A DNA stretch of 64,000 nucleotides from RYN-230 sp963760405 (GCA_963760405.1 CAVXCV010000010.1:1-64000), one strand, 5' to 3'. Counted from the first letter of the stretch, positions 17,325-25,884 are shown. A program made the numbers and translations. The notes: generated by a model from the sequence alone, not told the origin.

Positions 17325-18317
17325 ATGACCGAGAACGTCGCCCGGCGGCCGACGCCGATCCCAGCCGACCAGGTTGATTACCTGGTTGCCACGGCGGCCC
17401 GCGCCCCGTCGGTGCACAATACTCAGCCGTGGCGGTTCCGGGCCGGCAAGTATGCGATCGAGCTGTCTGCCGACCCGGGCCGTAAGCTGCGGGTGGATCC
17501 GGCTGGCCGGGAGATGCTCATCAGCTGCGGCGCCGCCTTGTTTGGGCTGCGGCTGGCGGTGCGGTCGCTCGGGTACCTCCCGGTCGTGGAGTTGCTCCCA
17601 GACCCGGCGCGGCTCAGGCTGCTCGCCCGGGTGAGCCTGGGCGAGACGGAGCCGATGACGGTTAGGGAACGCCAGCTTCTGGGGGCGCTACCGCACCGGC
17701 ACACCCACCGCGGCCCGTGGGCTCCTGGCCCGCTGCCTGCCGGGCTTGCTGCCGGGCTCCAGCACGACGCGCTGGCGGAGGGCGCCGAGCTGGCGATCCT
17801 CGACCGTGCCATCGCCTACCAGAAACTGGCCGACATCGCTGGTGCGGTCGGCCACAAGCTAGATCAGGATCCGGTGGCCCAGGAGGAGATGCAGCATTGG
17901 ACCCGGGATGCGGCCGATCCCGGTCACGACGGCATCCCCGCCCACGCGTTCCCCGCCCGCTCCGGCCGCCAACCCGGACGGCTGCCACAGCGTGATTTCG
18001 ACCTGGGCCGCGGCCTCGGGCTGCTGCCCGGTGGCGGGCCACCACCCGCTGTCACCGCGGTCCTGATCACCAGGGGCGACGGCAGGGCCGACTGGCTCCG
18101 CGCAGGTCAGGCGCTGAACCGGCTGCTGGCACACGCAGCGAGCAAATGGGTGTTCGCCAGCCTGCACACGCAGCCCTTGGAAGCCGACTCGATCCGAGCC
18201 CTGATCCGCGAACGCCTGGCCCTGCCCGGTATCCCACAGGTGCTGCTGCAGCTGGGTTCCGCCCACACGACCCACGCCACCGCCCGCCGGCCCCCCGCCG
18301 ACCTGATCGAGCCATGA
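17325..18317 (+). CDS. Acg-family nitroreductase-like FMN protein
   Basis: About 330 residues. The start is taken at ATG 17325 with AGGTGA five bases upstream; a GTG at 17316 would add three residues. The N-terminal motif AARAPSVHNTQPWRFR is the signature of Acg-type proteins (as in mycobacterial Rv2032/Rv3131), a divergent two-domain branch of the nitroreductase fold that binds flavin. Other blocks: DPAGREMLISCGAALFGLRL, PHRHTHRGPW and the C-terminal GQALNRLLAHAASKWVFASL. In mycobacteria Acg proteins are hypoxia/dormancy induced and may sequester FMN. The neighbouring sensors and USP-like gene fit a dormancy-type context, by inference. Confidence 0.8.
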   Translation: MTENVARRPTPIPADQVDYLVATAARAPSVHNTQPWRFRAGKYAIELSADPGRKLRVDPAGREMLISCGAALFGLRLAVRSLGYLPVVELLPDPARLRLLARVSLGETEPMTVRERQLLGALPHRHTHRGPWAPGPLPAGLAAGLQHDALAEGAELAILDRAIAYQKLADIAGAVGHKLDQDPVAQEEMQHWTRDAADPGHDGIPAHAFPARSGRQPGRLPQRDFDLGRGLGLLPGGGPPPAVTAVLITRGDGRADWLRAGQALNRLLAHAASKWVFASLHTQPLEADSIRALIRERLALPGIPQVLLQLGSAHTTHATARRPPADLIEP

Positions 18318-18329
18318 CGTCTGCATCGG

Positions 18330-18866
18330 TTAGGGTGTTTCGGGTGCGGGTGGTGGCCATGGGGCCTGAGAGTACTCATTGGCGCTTTCCAGTTCGGCTG
18401 ACCCGGCCGGGTGGGTGATGGCGGCTGCGACGCGGCCGATGAACGTCCGGATGGTCGCGGTGGCTGCCAGGCGCAAGATCGCCTGGTCAAGCCTGGCGCC
18501 GACTGCGCCGAGCGGCGGCCGGTAAGCACCGGCGAGCGTGAGCAGCGTGGCGTGTTCCCCTGCCGGGGTCAGTGTGATGTCAGCGTCCAGGGCCGGGAAC
18601 AGTCTGCCGCCCGGGCCGGCAGCTTCCCATCTCAGTGTCAGGACGCACCGCTTGTCGTGGTCCACCAGATCCCGGAAGTGCACCTCGACCAGCCGGGATA
18701 CCCCCGGCGCCGGGCCCAGCGGGCCGACCCGCTCCAGGCCGGTGACAGCCCCGCTGTAGGCATCCTGCGAAGCGTCTTTCAGCAGGCTGCCGTGAATCAG
18801 ATTGGCCAGCCGGGCGCGCGCCGCGGCGAAGCCGACCTCCAGGCGCACCTCGTCGCCGACGAACAT
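18330..18866 (-). CDS. SRPBCC-like (START-fold) protein, paralogue 2
   Basis: 178 residues from ATG 18866 (MFVGDEVRLEV), aligning end to end with the protein at 11129-11641. Common blocks are the N-terminal strand plus AARARLANLIHGSLL helix, the VLTLRWEAAG strand, GGRLFPALDADITLTPAG and TLLTLAGAYRPPLGAVGARL, with the long C-terminal helix typical of SRPBCC proteins. Its C-terminus converges with the Acg gene (13 bases apart). The STAS-PAS gene lies upstream on the same strand (119 bases), so the two may be co-transcribed. The ligand is unknown. Confidence 0.6.
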   Translation of the reverse strand: MFVGDEVRLEVGFAAARARLANLIHGSLLKDASQDAYSGAVTGLERVGPLGPAPGVSRLVEVHFRDLVDHDKRCVLTLRWEAAGPGGRLFPALDADITLTPAGEHATLLTLAGAYRPPLGAVGARLDQAILRLAATATIRTFIGRVAAAITHPAGSAELESANEYSQAPWPPPAPETP

Positions 18867-18984
18867 CACACCAGTCAACCCGCCGGGCGGAGAGCCGAAT
18901 GCGGACCTAGGTCCCTGATCCAGACACCATAGGTCCCCTCGACAGCTGCCACCGGGACAGATATCCGAAGACGGGCAGTGCTGG

Positions 18985-20112
18985 TCAGCTGGCCCCGTTC
19001 GGCGGCGCGGGGCTGGGTGGGGGCTGGCCGTGGCTGGCGAAGGCGTGATCGCGGATGTCCTGGATCGTCTCGTCCAGGCGCGCCAGAGCGTCGGTGATGC
19101 GCTCCCGGGCCACATCGCTGGGCAGGTCGGCCGCGGCCTGCAGGCTAAGACCGACCTGATAGAGGCTCTGGACAACACGGTCGAGCAGTTCCTGGCTGCG
19201 GTCGGCTTGCTCGGCGACGGCCGCCCACGCGAGATCCGCGAGATCCTCGCGCTTGCGGATCTCGGTAGCATCCCGGATCACGGTCAGCGTGAAATGACCG
19301 GTTGCGGTCGGCACGGGACTGAGGCTGATCTCGACCGGGACCGTGGCGCCGTCTTTGCGCAGGCCGACAAGCCGTGCCCGGTCGCGCATAGGGCGGGGCG
19401 AGGGCTCCCGCGCATAAGTGGCGCGGTGGCCGCGGTGGGCAGCGCGCAGGTCGGCCGGGACCAGGTCCTCGACTGGGCGGCCGATCAGCTCGTCCCGCCC
19501 GTATCCGAGCATGTCCGCCAGCCGCCGGTTGGCCAGCACGATCCGCCCGTCATCATCGGTCAGCGCCAGGCCATCGCCCAAGGCGTCGATCAGCTGCCAC
19601 AGCAGCGCCGGGGTGATGGCCGCAGATCCTGGCCCCGCACGACTCTGACGCGTTCTGAAGAACTGACGGGCTGATCCGCGAGTACCGGCACCCTCACCGG
19701 GACGGAACTGCTCAGCAGGTGCATCCGCCGCGATCGCTGCTTCCAGCGACGGGTAGATCGGTATCTGGCGGTCGAGTCCCTCGATGCCCAGGACCCGCCG
19801 GACGGTCTGGGCAGTGACCACCAGTTTCAGCTGGGTGCGGCTGACGACCGCGCGCTGATAGGCGCGCGCAACGGCATTCGCGCCAGCGTGATCGCACGAA
19901 AGCGTCGCGCTCATGTCCGCGATCACGGCAGCAGCCCCGCCGTTGATCACCGCCAGTAGCTCCTCGCGGATCTGGCCGGCATTGGAGACAGTGATGTGCT
20001 CCGGCAGGGTCAGGACCGCCTGCCGGCCCGCCCACCACAGCGGGAAGGTGTCATCAAGCACACCAGCAACCCAAACAGACATACGGACCCGCACACAAGC
20101 AAAGCAGCCCAT
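18985..20112 (-). CDS. STAS-PAS regulatory protein with kinase-like helical tail
   Basis: 375 residues. Residues about 22-130 look like a STAS (anti-sigma-factor antagonist) domain: AVLTLPEHITVSNAGQIREE, VIADMSATLSCDHAGANAV and an LKLVVTAQTVRRVL strand-helix. About 165-290 is a PAS domain (DGLALTDDDGRIVLANRR, MLGYGRDELIGRPVEDLVP, GHFTLTVIRDATE). The last 80 residues form a helix pair (LDRVVQSLYQVGLSLQA...ARLDETIQDIRDHAF), like the dimerisation helices of DevS/NarL-type kinases but with no His-box ATPase after it. STAS domains are switched by serine phosphorylation; the D-M-S-A stretch is the candidate site. The start could also be ATG 20082. It probably relays a PAS signal to a partner not seen here. 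Confidence 0.7.
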   Translation of the reverse strand: MGCFACVRVRMSVWVAGVLDDTFPLWWAGRQAVLTLPEHITVSNAGQIREELLAVINGGAAAVIADMSATLSCDHAGANAVARAYQRAVVSRTQLKLVVTAQTVRRVLGIEGLDRQIPIYPSLEAAIAADAPAEQFRPGEGAGTRGSARQFFRTRQSRAGPGSAAITPALLWQLIDALGDGLALTDDDGRIVLANRRLADMLGYGRDELIGRPVEDLVPADLRAAHRGHRATYAREPSPRPMRDRARLVGLRKDGATVPVEISLSPVPTATGHFTLTVIRDATEIRKREDLADLAWAAVAEQADRSQELLDRVVQSLYQVGLSLQAAADLPSDVARERITDALARLDETIQDIRDHAFASHGQPPPSPAPPNGAS

Positions 20113-20458
20113 CTGCCGATGCCCGCCTGCACATACTCATGCGTAATAAAGCGATCAACGCCGCGGTCGTCAATGCGGAAGCCGCGCTCCCAGTTGCAGG
20201 TCGTGCGAAGTTCAGACGCTCCCTGCCGAATCTGGCGCACTCTTCGGGTCAGGAGTTCGCGGTGACCGGGCGGCCCGGAACTTCCAGTTCTGCCGCATCC
20301 GCCCCCTGGCCTTCATCCCGAGACCGGATCGGCGTGCCGTGTCCGCCCTCGTGGCAGTTACCTGAACCGCGATTGGCAACTTCGGGGACGAGGGTGTCCT
20401 GGCCGCCAGGCACCGAAGCGCCGGGCGCACGCCCCTTGTTCGATCCTGGATGCAGGCC
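20113..20458. other. Intergenic, no gene recognised
   Basis: About 345 bases between the STAS-PAS start and the DsrE-like stop (both minus strand). No family-like sequence or clear regulatory element was seen. Confidence 0.35.
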
Positions 20459-20824
20459 TCAGTAACTGAAGGTTGTCGCCCCCTCGTCCCCGATCCATTC
20501 CCACAGCTGGACGCTGCCGGCCAGTTCGGCGTTGGGCAGCAGCCCGCCCTTGTCTAGCTGCTTGGCATTGAAGCAGACCGGGCAGACCATGAACCGGCCG
20601 CCTGCTTTGTCATACCGCGCCAGCAGGTCGGGCAGGGGCGGGCAGCCCTCGCACGCCACGCCGGCCGCCACGCCGTCCAGCGCCAGCCGGACGGCTTCCT
20701 TGGCCTGGAACATCAGGGTCGGCCGTCCTGATTCGGCGGCGCCGACCGCGACGAGGAACGCTACGGTCACCTTCTCCGGGTCCTCCAGGCCGGTGCTGAG
20801 ACTGATCACTGCCTTTCCAGCCAT
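20459..20824 (-). CDS. DsrE-family protein
   Basis: 121 residues. The sequence runs AVISLSTGLEDPEKVTVAF, then LVAVGAAESGRPTLMFQAKE, LDGVAAG, and a cysteine-rich stretch CEGCPPLPDLLARYDKAGGR followed by FMVCPVCFNAK. This matches small DsrE/DsrF-like proteins, where a C-terminal cysteine carries or transfers sulfur. Four cysteines in two CxxC motifs (CEGC and CPVC) suggest metal binding or sulfur relay. SD gagggag lies just upstream of the start. It is divergent from the TetR gene across an obvious operator, so it is probably that repressor's target. Confidence 0.8.
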   Translation of the reverse strand: MAGKAVISLSTGLEDPEKVTVAFLVAVGAAESGRPTLMFQAKEAVRLALDGVAAGVACEGCPPLPDLLARYDKAGGRFMVCPVCFNAKQLDKGGLLPNAELAGSVQLWEWIGDEGATTFSY

Positions 20825-20886
20825 GACTGCTCCCTCTCCTCCGGTGCCACTGCCGGTCCGGGCCTGCTAGGCGCTCCGCTCTAGTT

Positions 20887-20929
20887 AGCACGATCGGTCG
20901 TACTAGGTGACCGTACGACCGGTCGTGCT
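20887..20929. promoter_or_regulatory. TetR operator between dsrE-like and tetR genes
   Basis: Left arm agcacgatcggtcgtac (20887-20903) and right arm gtacgaccggtcgtgct (20913-20929) are inverted copies with one mismatch. Each arm is itself nearly palindromic (acgaccggtcgt). The site sits 14 bases before the tetR ATG and about 60 before the dsrE-like start, placing it over both promoters. Two dimers could bind. The tetR mRNA may be close to leaderless. Confidence 0.75.
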
Positions 20930-20943
20930 ATCTTGTCAAGACG

Positions 20944-21597
20944 ATGAACGACACTGCCGACCAGGCAACCCGCGGCCAGCGGCGCCCGCGCGCCGACGGG
21001 GAACGCACCCGCGGCGCGATCTTGCGCGCGGCCGCGTCACTGGCCACCGTGGACGGGCTGGAAGGCCTGTCGATCGGGAACCTGGCGGCTGCGATCGGCA
21101 TGAGCAAGAGCGGCCTGTACGCGCACTTCGGTTCCAAGCAGGAACTCCAGCTGGCTACCGTGCAAGAGGCAGGGCGGATCTTCGCTGAAGAAGTCGTCCA
21201 GCCCGCCCTCGTGGCGCCAGCCGGGCTGGCCCAGCTCGAAGCCGTGTGCGAGGCGTTCTTCGACCACCTGCAGCGGCGCACCTTCCCCGGCGGCTGTTTC
21301 TTCGCCGGGGCGGCGTTGGAGATGGGCACCCGCCCCGGCCCGGTCAAGGAGGCGGTTGCCGCCTTCCAGGCCGGGTTCGTGAATCTGATCCGCGGCTTCG
21401 CGGCCACCGCCATCGAGCAGCAAGAACTTCCCGCCGGGGACGACCCCGACCAGCTCGCCTTCGAACTGAACGGGGTCATCCTGGCCGCCGACGCCAGCTT
21501 CGTCCTGCACGACAACCCCGCGGTCTTGGACCTGGCCCGCCAGGTCGTGCACCGCCGGCTGGGCCTCGGCAGCGGCAGCGACGCCGGCCGACGGTAA
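20944..21597 (+). CDS. TetR/AcrR-family repressor
   Basis: 217 residues. The helix-turn-helix lies at about 20-70: RGAILRAAASLATVDGLEGL, then SIGNLAAAIGMSKSGLYAHFG and SKQELQLATVQ. The ligand domain (about 80-200) has the TetR_C_6-like run FPGGCFFAGAALEMGTRPGP and LIRGFAATAIEQ. It probably represses itself and the divergent DsrE-like gene from the operator at 20887-20929. The effector is unknown; the cysteine in GGCFFAG is a possible redox sensor, given the sulfur-type neighbour. Confidence 0.85.
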   Translation: MNDTADQATRGQRRPRADGERTRGAILRAAASLATVDGLEGLSIGNLAAAIGMSKSGLYAHFGSKQELQLATVQEAGRIFAEEVVQPALVAPAGLAQLEAVCEAFFDHLQRRTFPGGCFFAGAALEMGTRPGPVKEAVAAFQAGFVNLIRGFAATAIEQQELPAGDDPDQLAFELNGVILAADASFVLHDNPAVLDLARQVVHRRLGLGSGSDAGRR

Positions 21598-22273
21598 GGT
21601 CACGCCCCGGCCGCCGTGCACACGAACGCGCCACAGCCCGCCCGGCCAGGAACGCGTGCCACCAAAAGCCCGATCTGTGCGGGCTCGCCAATCGACACCG
21701 AAATGAGCTACCCCGCACAATTAGGCGGATACGGGTGGCAGGTGCCGGGTGGCGCCGAGCACAGAGCGTGCTGTGAAGGACGGACGAGTTCTGCCGTACA
21801 GCCTGTGTCTCCTGGCCGAAGGTCCTGTGCGCAGGGGACGTTGGTCCGTGGTGCGTGCTCCCGTGAGGGGGTGGACTGACTGTGACAGAGGACCCCAGGC
21901 AGACGCGGAGCAACGGATCAGATCCGCGCACCGCGCAATCGAGATCCGCGACAAGCGGAGACGGGTCCTCTCGTCACGTCCTGCCTGGATTACCTCGTGC
22001 TTCAGCCAACGCAGAGCGTGAACGACGCGCCCATCCCTGTGCACGCTATCGGCCCACGGACGCGCAGAACGCGCCTATCTGTAAAGCCAGCTGATCAACC
22101 TGGCGCCAGTCCAGTAGCCGAACCGAGCGGCGGGTCGGCGCTCCAAGTAAGCCGGGCGTTCATGATGGAGCTGATGCCCGCTCGGAAAGCCGAGCGGCGG
22201 CGGGTATGCGCTGCTTGCCGGGGTGAGCCCGTCATGGCCCGGCGCGCCGGCGGCCGGATCGGCCAGGCCAGTG
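21598..22273. other. Intergenic, no gene recognised
   Basis: About 680 bases with short frames on both strands but none resembling a family. Base composition is slightly less GC-rich around 21850-22020. Confidence 0.4.
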
Positions 22274-22286
22274 CACCAAATTGGTG
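22274..22286. promoter_or_regulatory. Palindrome upstream of the patatin-like gene
   Basis: CACCAAATTGGTG is palindromic around its centre and lies 22 bases before the GTG start at 22308, in an AT-richer stretch that may hold the promoter. This is a likely small operator; its regulator is unknown. Confidence 0.4.
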
Positions 22287-22307
22287 TAATTGATGTAGAA
22301 GATAGTC

Positions 22308-23167
22308 GTGGACAGACGCGCGCTTGTTCTGGGCGGCGGCGGTGTCACCGGCGTCGCCTGGGAGGTCGGCCTGATCGCCGGGCTGGCCGGACTGGGCGTT
22401 GACCTGGCCGCGGCTGACGTGATCATCGGGACATCGGCCGGCTCGGTTGCCGGTGCTGACATCGCCTCCGGGCGGGAGCTTGAGGCGCTGTACCAGGCTC
22501 AGCTCGCGCCGCCGGCCCCCGAGCCCGCCGCCCGGATGGGCTGGGGCATCATCGGCAGGCTGATATGGGTCATGAGCACCAGCCGGGACCCGGCGCGGGC
22601 ACGGGCCCGTGTCGGCAACTGGGCGCTAGCCGCGCGCACCATGCCCGAGGCCGGCCGGCGCAAGGTGATCGAGGCCCGGCTGCCCGCCAGCGACTGGCCC
22701 GCCAAGAACCTCAAGATCACCGCTGTGGACGCGCGGACCGGCGAGTTCGTGGTGTTTGATTCCGCCGGTGACGCCGGCCTGGTGGATGCGGTGGGCGCCA
22801 GCTGCGCGGTGCCCGGAGTCTGGCCGCCGGTCACCATCGGGGATCGCCGTTTCATGGACGGCGGCGTGCGCTCGGTAGCCAACGCCGACCTGGCGGCCGG
22901 ATATGAGCGGGTGGTTATCGTGGCGCCGGTGGCCAAGGGCGCCGGCCACTGACCAGCCCCCGCCGGCAGGCGGCCGCGCTCACAGCGGCCGGAGCCCGCG
23001 TGGTGCTTGTGCAACCGGACCGCGCGGCCGTGCACGCCATCGGGCACAACGTGCTTGACTCCTCGCGCCGGGCGGCATCGGCGGGGGCCGGCCGGGCCCA
23101 GGCCGCGGCGGAAGCGGCTGCGGTCCGGGCAGTCTGGCAGGCCGACGGCGGGTCGATCGCCTCCTAG
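22308..23167 (+). CDS. Patatin-like phospholipase, frameshifted near its 3' end
   Basis: Serine lipid hydrolase of the patatin/RssA type. The oxyanion loop LVLGGGGVTGVAWEVG, nucleophile in IIGTSAGS and catalytic Asp in FMDGGVRS form the Ser-Asp dyad. The opening frame stops at 22950-22952 after KGAGH. The next frame carries on with the expected C-terminus (PLTSPRRQAAALTAAGARVV, then IGHNVLDSSRRAASA) to a TAG at 23165-23167. One lost C near 22947 explains this. All catalytic residues precede the break, so the shortened 214-residue product might still fold in part. Confidence 0.75.
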
Positions 23168-23521
23168 CCGTCAGGCCAGCGGCTGAGGCAGCGCCCCGGC
23201 CGCGGCATAGGCAGCGGCCGCCCGGGTCGAGCAGGCAGCTGGCGTGCAGGACGACCAGGGCACCGATCTTTAGTGGCCAGATCTCATTGGGCCACAGTAT
23301 GAGCTGGTCTTCGGCGGCCAGCCGCGGTCACCGGAACCAGGATCAAAGCCCCCGGTGGCATTCGCCTGGGCGGCCCGCGCAGACCCTGCAGCTCGACCTG
23401 ACCCGCGACCCTGAGGCGGAACAGTACAGGCGGAAAGAAAAGGATTGCCTTATGCCGCCGAAGACCGGCGGTGCTGCAGGCCCTACTGGTGCCCTCGCAC
23501 GCCGGGCGGAATAATCGCGTC
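23168..23521. other. Intergenic, no gene recognised
   Basis: About 350 bases. No recognisable coding sequence; a lysine-rich short frame around 23430-23460 looks accidental. Confidence 0.35.
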
Positions 23522-23857
23522 ATGCACCTCATCGGCCCCGCCGGGACGTACACGCCGCCTGAGGGCGGCGAATCCAACCACTGGATCGTGCACATGAACA
23601 GCGACGCCCTGAGCCTGGGCACGTACTCGATCCCGGCGGGCGGGACGGATGACCAGGAGCCGCACACCGAGGACGAGGTCTATGTGGTACAGGCGGGCCG
23701 CGCCACGCTGGTGACGGCCTCGGGAACGGTGCCGGTGGAACCGGGCAGTGTGGTGTTCGTCCCGGCCGGCGAGACGCACAAGTTCACCGACATCACCGAG
23801 GACCTGGCCCTGGTCGCCATCTTCGCGCCGCGTTACGGATCACGCACGCCCCGCTGA
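23522..23857 (+). CDS. Cupin-domain protein
   Basis: 111 residues from ATG 23522 (MHLIGPAGTYTPPEGG), with ggcgga about 10 bases upstream. Both cupin motifs are present: EPHTEDEVYVVQAGRATLVT (metal ligands His and Glu) and PVEPGSVVFVPAGETHKFTD (metal ligand His). This is the one-domain cupin_2 barrel. Such proteins bind Fe, Mn or Zn and act as sensors, isomerases or dioxygenases; nothing here picks one. Confidence 0.82.
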   Translation: MHLIGPAGTYTPPEGGESNHWIVHMNSDALSLGTYSIPAGGTDDQEPHTEDEVYVVQAGRATLVTASGTVPVEPGSVVFVPAGETHKFTDITEDLALVAIFAPRYGSRTPR

Positions 23858-23884
23858 GATTACCGAGGGCGGAACGGACCATGG

Positions 23885-24105
23885 TGGCGGCCTCTCCGAT
23901 GGCGCGCCAGTGCGTCGGCGCGCTCGTTGCCCGGATCGCCAGCGTGACCTTCACCCACCCCCACGGTGACATCGTGCCGGCTTATCGCGTCCGCCTGCCC
24001 GCGCCCCGGGTCGTCGTCCTTGACCGGCTTCCTGGCCGCGGTCTTCCAGCCGTTGGCTGCCAGCCCTTGATCCACTTGGTGATCCCGTCGAACAGGCACT
24101 TGCAG
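23885..24105 (-). pseudogene. rnhA: RNase HI C-terminal remnant
   Basis: The minus strand reads VCKCLFDGITKWIKGW, then one frame over LAANGWKTAARKPVKDDD and SRHDVTVGVGEGHAGDPGNE followed by RADALARHRRG. This follows the RNase HI C-terminus (GITEWIxxWKxxGWKTA-KKPVKN...VKGHAGxxxNERADxLA). The frameshift lies near 24055. The catalytic N-terminal half (DGS.../E...) is missing. It is joined directly to a PhzF fragment in one frame, so it is a rearranged remnant. Confidence 0.6.
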
Positions 24106-24345
24106 ACTCGGTAGGCGGAGGGTGCGGCACCGGTGGTGGTGAGCCATTGTCCGACCGAGGCGTTCATGCTGCGGCATACCGGGTCCTCGGCCACGCCGAC
24201 GCCGGGGGCGAAGGTGCGCATCTCAAAGGCGTGCTCGGGCTGGCCAGCCACTACCAGGATGAGGTCGCCCGTCCCTGGCCCGATGTCGTCGAGGACGTTC
24301 GCCGCGACGTGCAGGCCGTGATCGACCATGACGGCGCTGCATGGT
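24106..24345 (-). pseudogene. PhzF-family isomerase C-terminal remnant
   Basis: The minus-strand frame reads VDHGLHVAANVLDDIGPGTG, a strand-turn, then FEMRTFAPGVGVAEDPVCRS and MNASVGQWLTTTGAAPSAYR. The FAPGxGVxEDPVCGSMN run is the signature of PhzF-like proteins (phenazine biosynthesis isomerase fold); the Gly before SMN is changed to Arg. The N-terminal domain is absent. It passes without a stop into the RNase HI fragment. Confidence 0.6.
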
Positions 24346-24370
24346 GACCAGCGCAGCGACCAGCTGCCTA

Positions 24371-24414
24371 GCTTCACTTGATGTGCGACGGATCGGCTCC
24401 GCTTGACGCGCGAC
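24371..24414 (+). repeat. Repeat family GGCTYCRCTTGATRYGCGAC, two tandem copies
   Basis: Copies gcttcacttgatgtgcgac (24371-24389) and ggctccgcttgacgcgcgac (24395-24414) follow each other at about 25-base spacing. Two more tandem copies occur in inverse orientation at 25885-25927 and a single one at 26896-26915. The left pair lies 270 bases before the duplicated gene at 24685. Confidence 0.5.
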
Positions 24415-24684
24415 GGACTCTAGGTTTGTTCTGGTTCCAGATGATCCGTTACGGCGAGCTGCGCTGTTATCGACTGGGCGAAGCCGGTGAGCGCAAAGCG
24501 TCAATGAGCACCCGGCCGTGTGGCCGCGCCCGCCGGGAAGGTCAGTGATTACTTAGGGGCGGGTGCCTCACGACAGCTTGGCAGAGAGGGGCGCCCTCGC
24601 GGTCCGGGACAGCGTGAATATTGCTTGGCCAGGGAGGAGGCTGCGGAATTACCCTCAGATTCCTGGGCGCTGAGGGAGGCCGAG

Positions 24685-25812
24685 TTGGACCGCGATGTGC
24701 TGGACACGATCGAGCGCGAGATTGACCAGGAGGTGCGGGCGCGGTTCCCCGGCAGCGCGGTGCGGCAGGCTGTGCTGCTGCAATACGGCGACGACCCGGA
24801 GATCGAGCCGGGGGATCTGTGGGTCCGGGTGCTGCTCGACGAGCCGGACGGGCCGGACGACGACTGGGGGCCGGCCATGACGGCATTCGAGCAGGCCAAC
24901 GAGACGGCGATCGAGCAGTTCCGGGGCTACCTGGCGGCAAAGCTCCGGGAGATCATGGCGGTCGAGTACGTGTTCAGCAACAACCCCGTCACCTGGGACG
25001 GCGAGGGACCCCGGGGCGGCATGCCCGTCGCGCAGCGGCTGTCGGACATCAGCGAGTGGGAGCACGGCGAGGCTACTTTCGTGCTGGTCGCGCTGGGACC
25101 GGCTGGCCTGGAAACGGTGGACACGCTGATCATGGCGGGAATCGCGGCCACCCGCGCGGAGGCCATCCGGTGGGCCGTGGACCGCGTCCGCGAGGGGCCA
25201 GCGTACCAGCGGCTCGGTGAACTGAGAGGCGACGCCGAGGTCATGGACCGTGACGTGCTGGACACGATCGAGCGCGAGATCAATGAGGAGGTGCGGGCGC
25301 GCTTCCCCGGCACCGCGGTGCGGCAGGCCGTGCTGCTGCAATACGGCGACGACCCGGAAATCGGGCCGGGGGATCTGTGGGTCCGGGTGCTGTTCGACGC
25401 GGACGGGCCGGAGGACTACGAGCCGACCCTGATGGCATTCCGCCTGGCCAACTACACGGCGATCGAGCAGTTCGCGGGCTACCTGGCAGAAAAACTCCCG
25501 GAGATCAGGCTGGTCGAGTACACGTTCGGCAACAACCCCGTCACCCGCGACGGCCACGGGCCCCGCTTGAGCAATCTCGTCGGGGAGCGGCTGCCGGACA
25601 TCCAGGAGCAGGAGCACGGCGAGACCACCCGAGAGCTGACCCGGCTGGGACCGGCTGGCCTGGAAACGCTGGACACGCTGATCATGGCGGGAATCGCGGC
25701 CACCCGCGCGGAGGCCATCCGGTGGGCACTGGACCGCATCCGCGAGCGGCCAGCGTATGGACGGCTCCGTGAACTGAGAAGCGACGCCGACAAGCTCAGG
25801 AACGAGTTCTGA
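24685..25812 (+). CDS. Internally duplicated protein of unknown function
   Basis: About 375 residues made of two tandem copies of a unit of about 186 residues (24685-25242 and 25243-25812). The frame opens at GTG 24520, but homology between the copies puts the start at TTG 24685 (LDRDVLDTIERE); the second copy begins MDRDVLDTIERE at an in-frame ATG (25243) with gagagg upstream, so it might also be made separately. Each unit has an acidic alpha/beta part (AVRQAVLLQYGDDPEI, GDLWVRVLxD, QFxGYLAxKLxEI) and a C-terminal helix-rich end: LGPAGLETxDTLIMAGIAA then TRAEAIRWAxDRIRE, which looks like a ribbon-helix-helix-type segment. I do not recognise the family. The copies are very similar even in DNA, so the duplication is recent. 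Confidence 0.65.
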   Translation: MDRDVLDTIEREIDQEVRARFPGSAVRQAVLLQYGDDPEIEPGDLWVRVLLDEPDGPDDDWGPAMTAFEQANETAIEQFRGYLAAKLREIMAVEYVFSNNPVTWDGEGPRGGMPVAQRLSDISEWEHGEATFVLVALGPAGLETVDTLIMAGIAATRAEAIRWAVDRVREGPAYQRLGELRGDAEVMDRDVLDTIEREINEEVRARFPGTAVRQAVLLQYGDDPEIGPGDLWVRVLFDADGPEDYEPTLMAFRLANYTAIEQFAGYLAEKLPEIRLVEYTFGNNPVTRDGHGPRLSNLVGERLPDIQEQEHGETTRELTRLGPAGLETLDTLIMAGIAATRAEAIRWALDRIRERPAYGRLRELRSDADKLRNEF

Positions 25813-25884
25813 GACAAGGCCAGATCACCGTCGAGCCCGGTTTCTCTGCCCGACCACGTTCAGCTCCCGAAGCATTGCGGGAAT

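Noticed and set aside
24655..25617. 320-codon minus-strand frame opposite the duplicated gene
   Set aside because: It simply reflects the tandem repeat on the other strand; the plus-strand units have better composition and an internal start.
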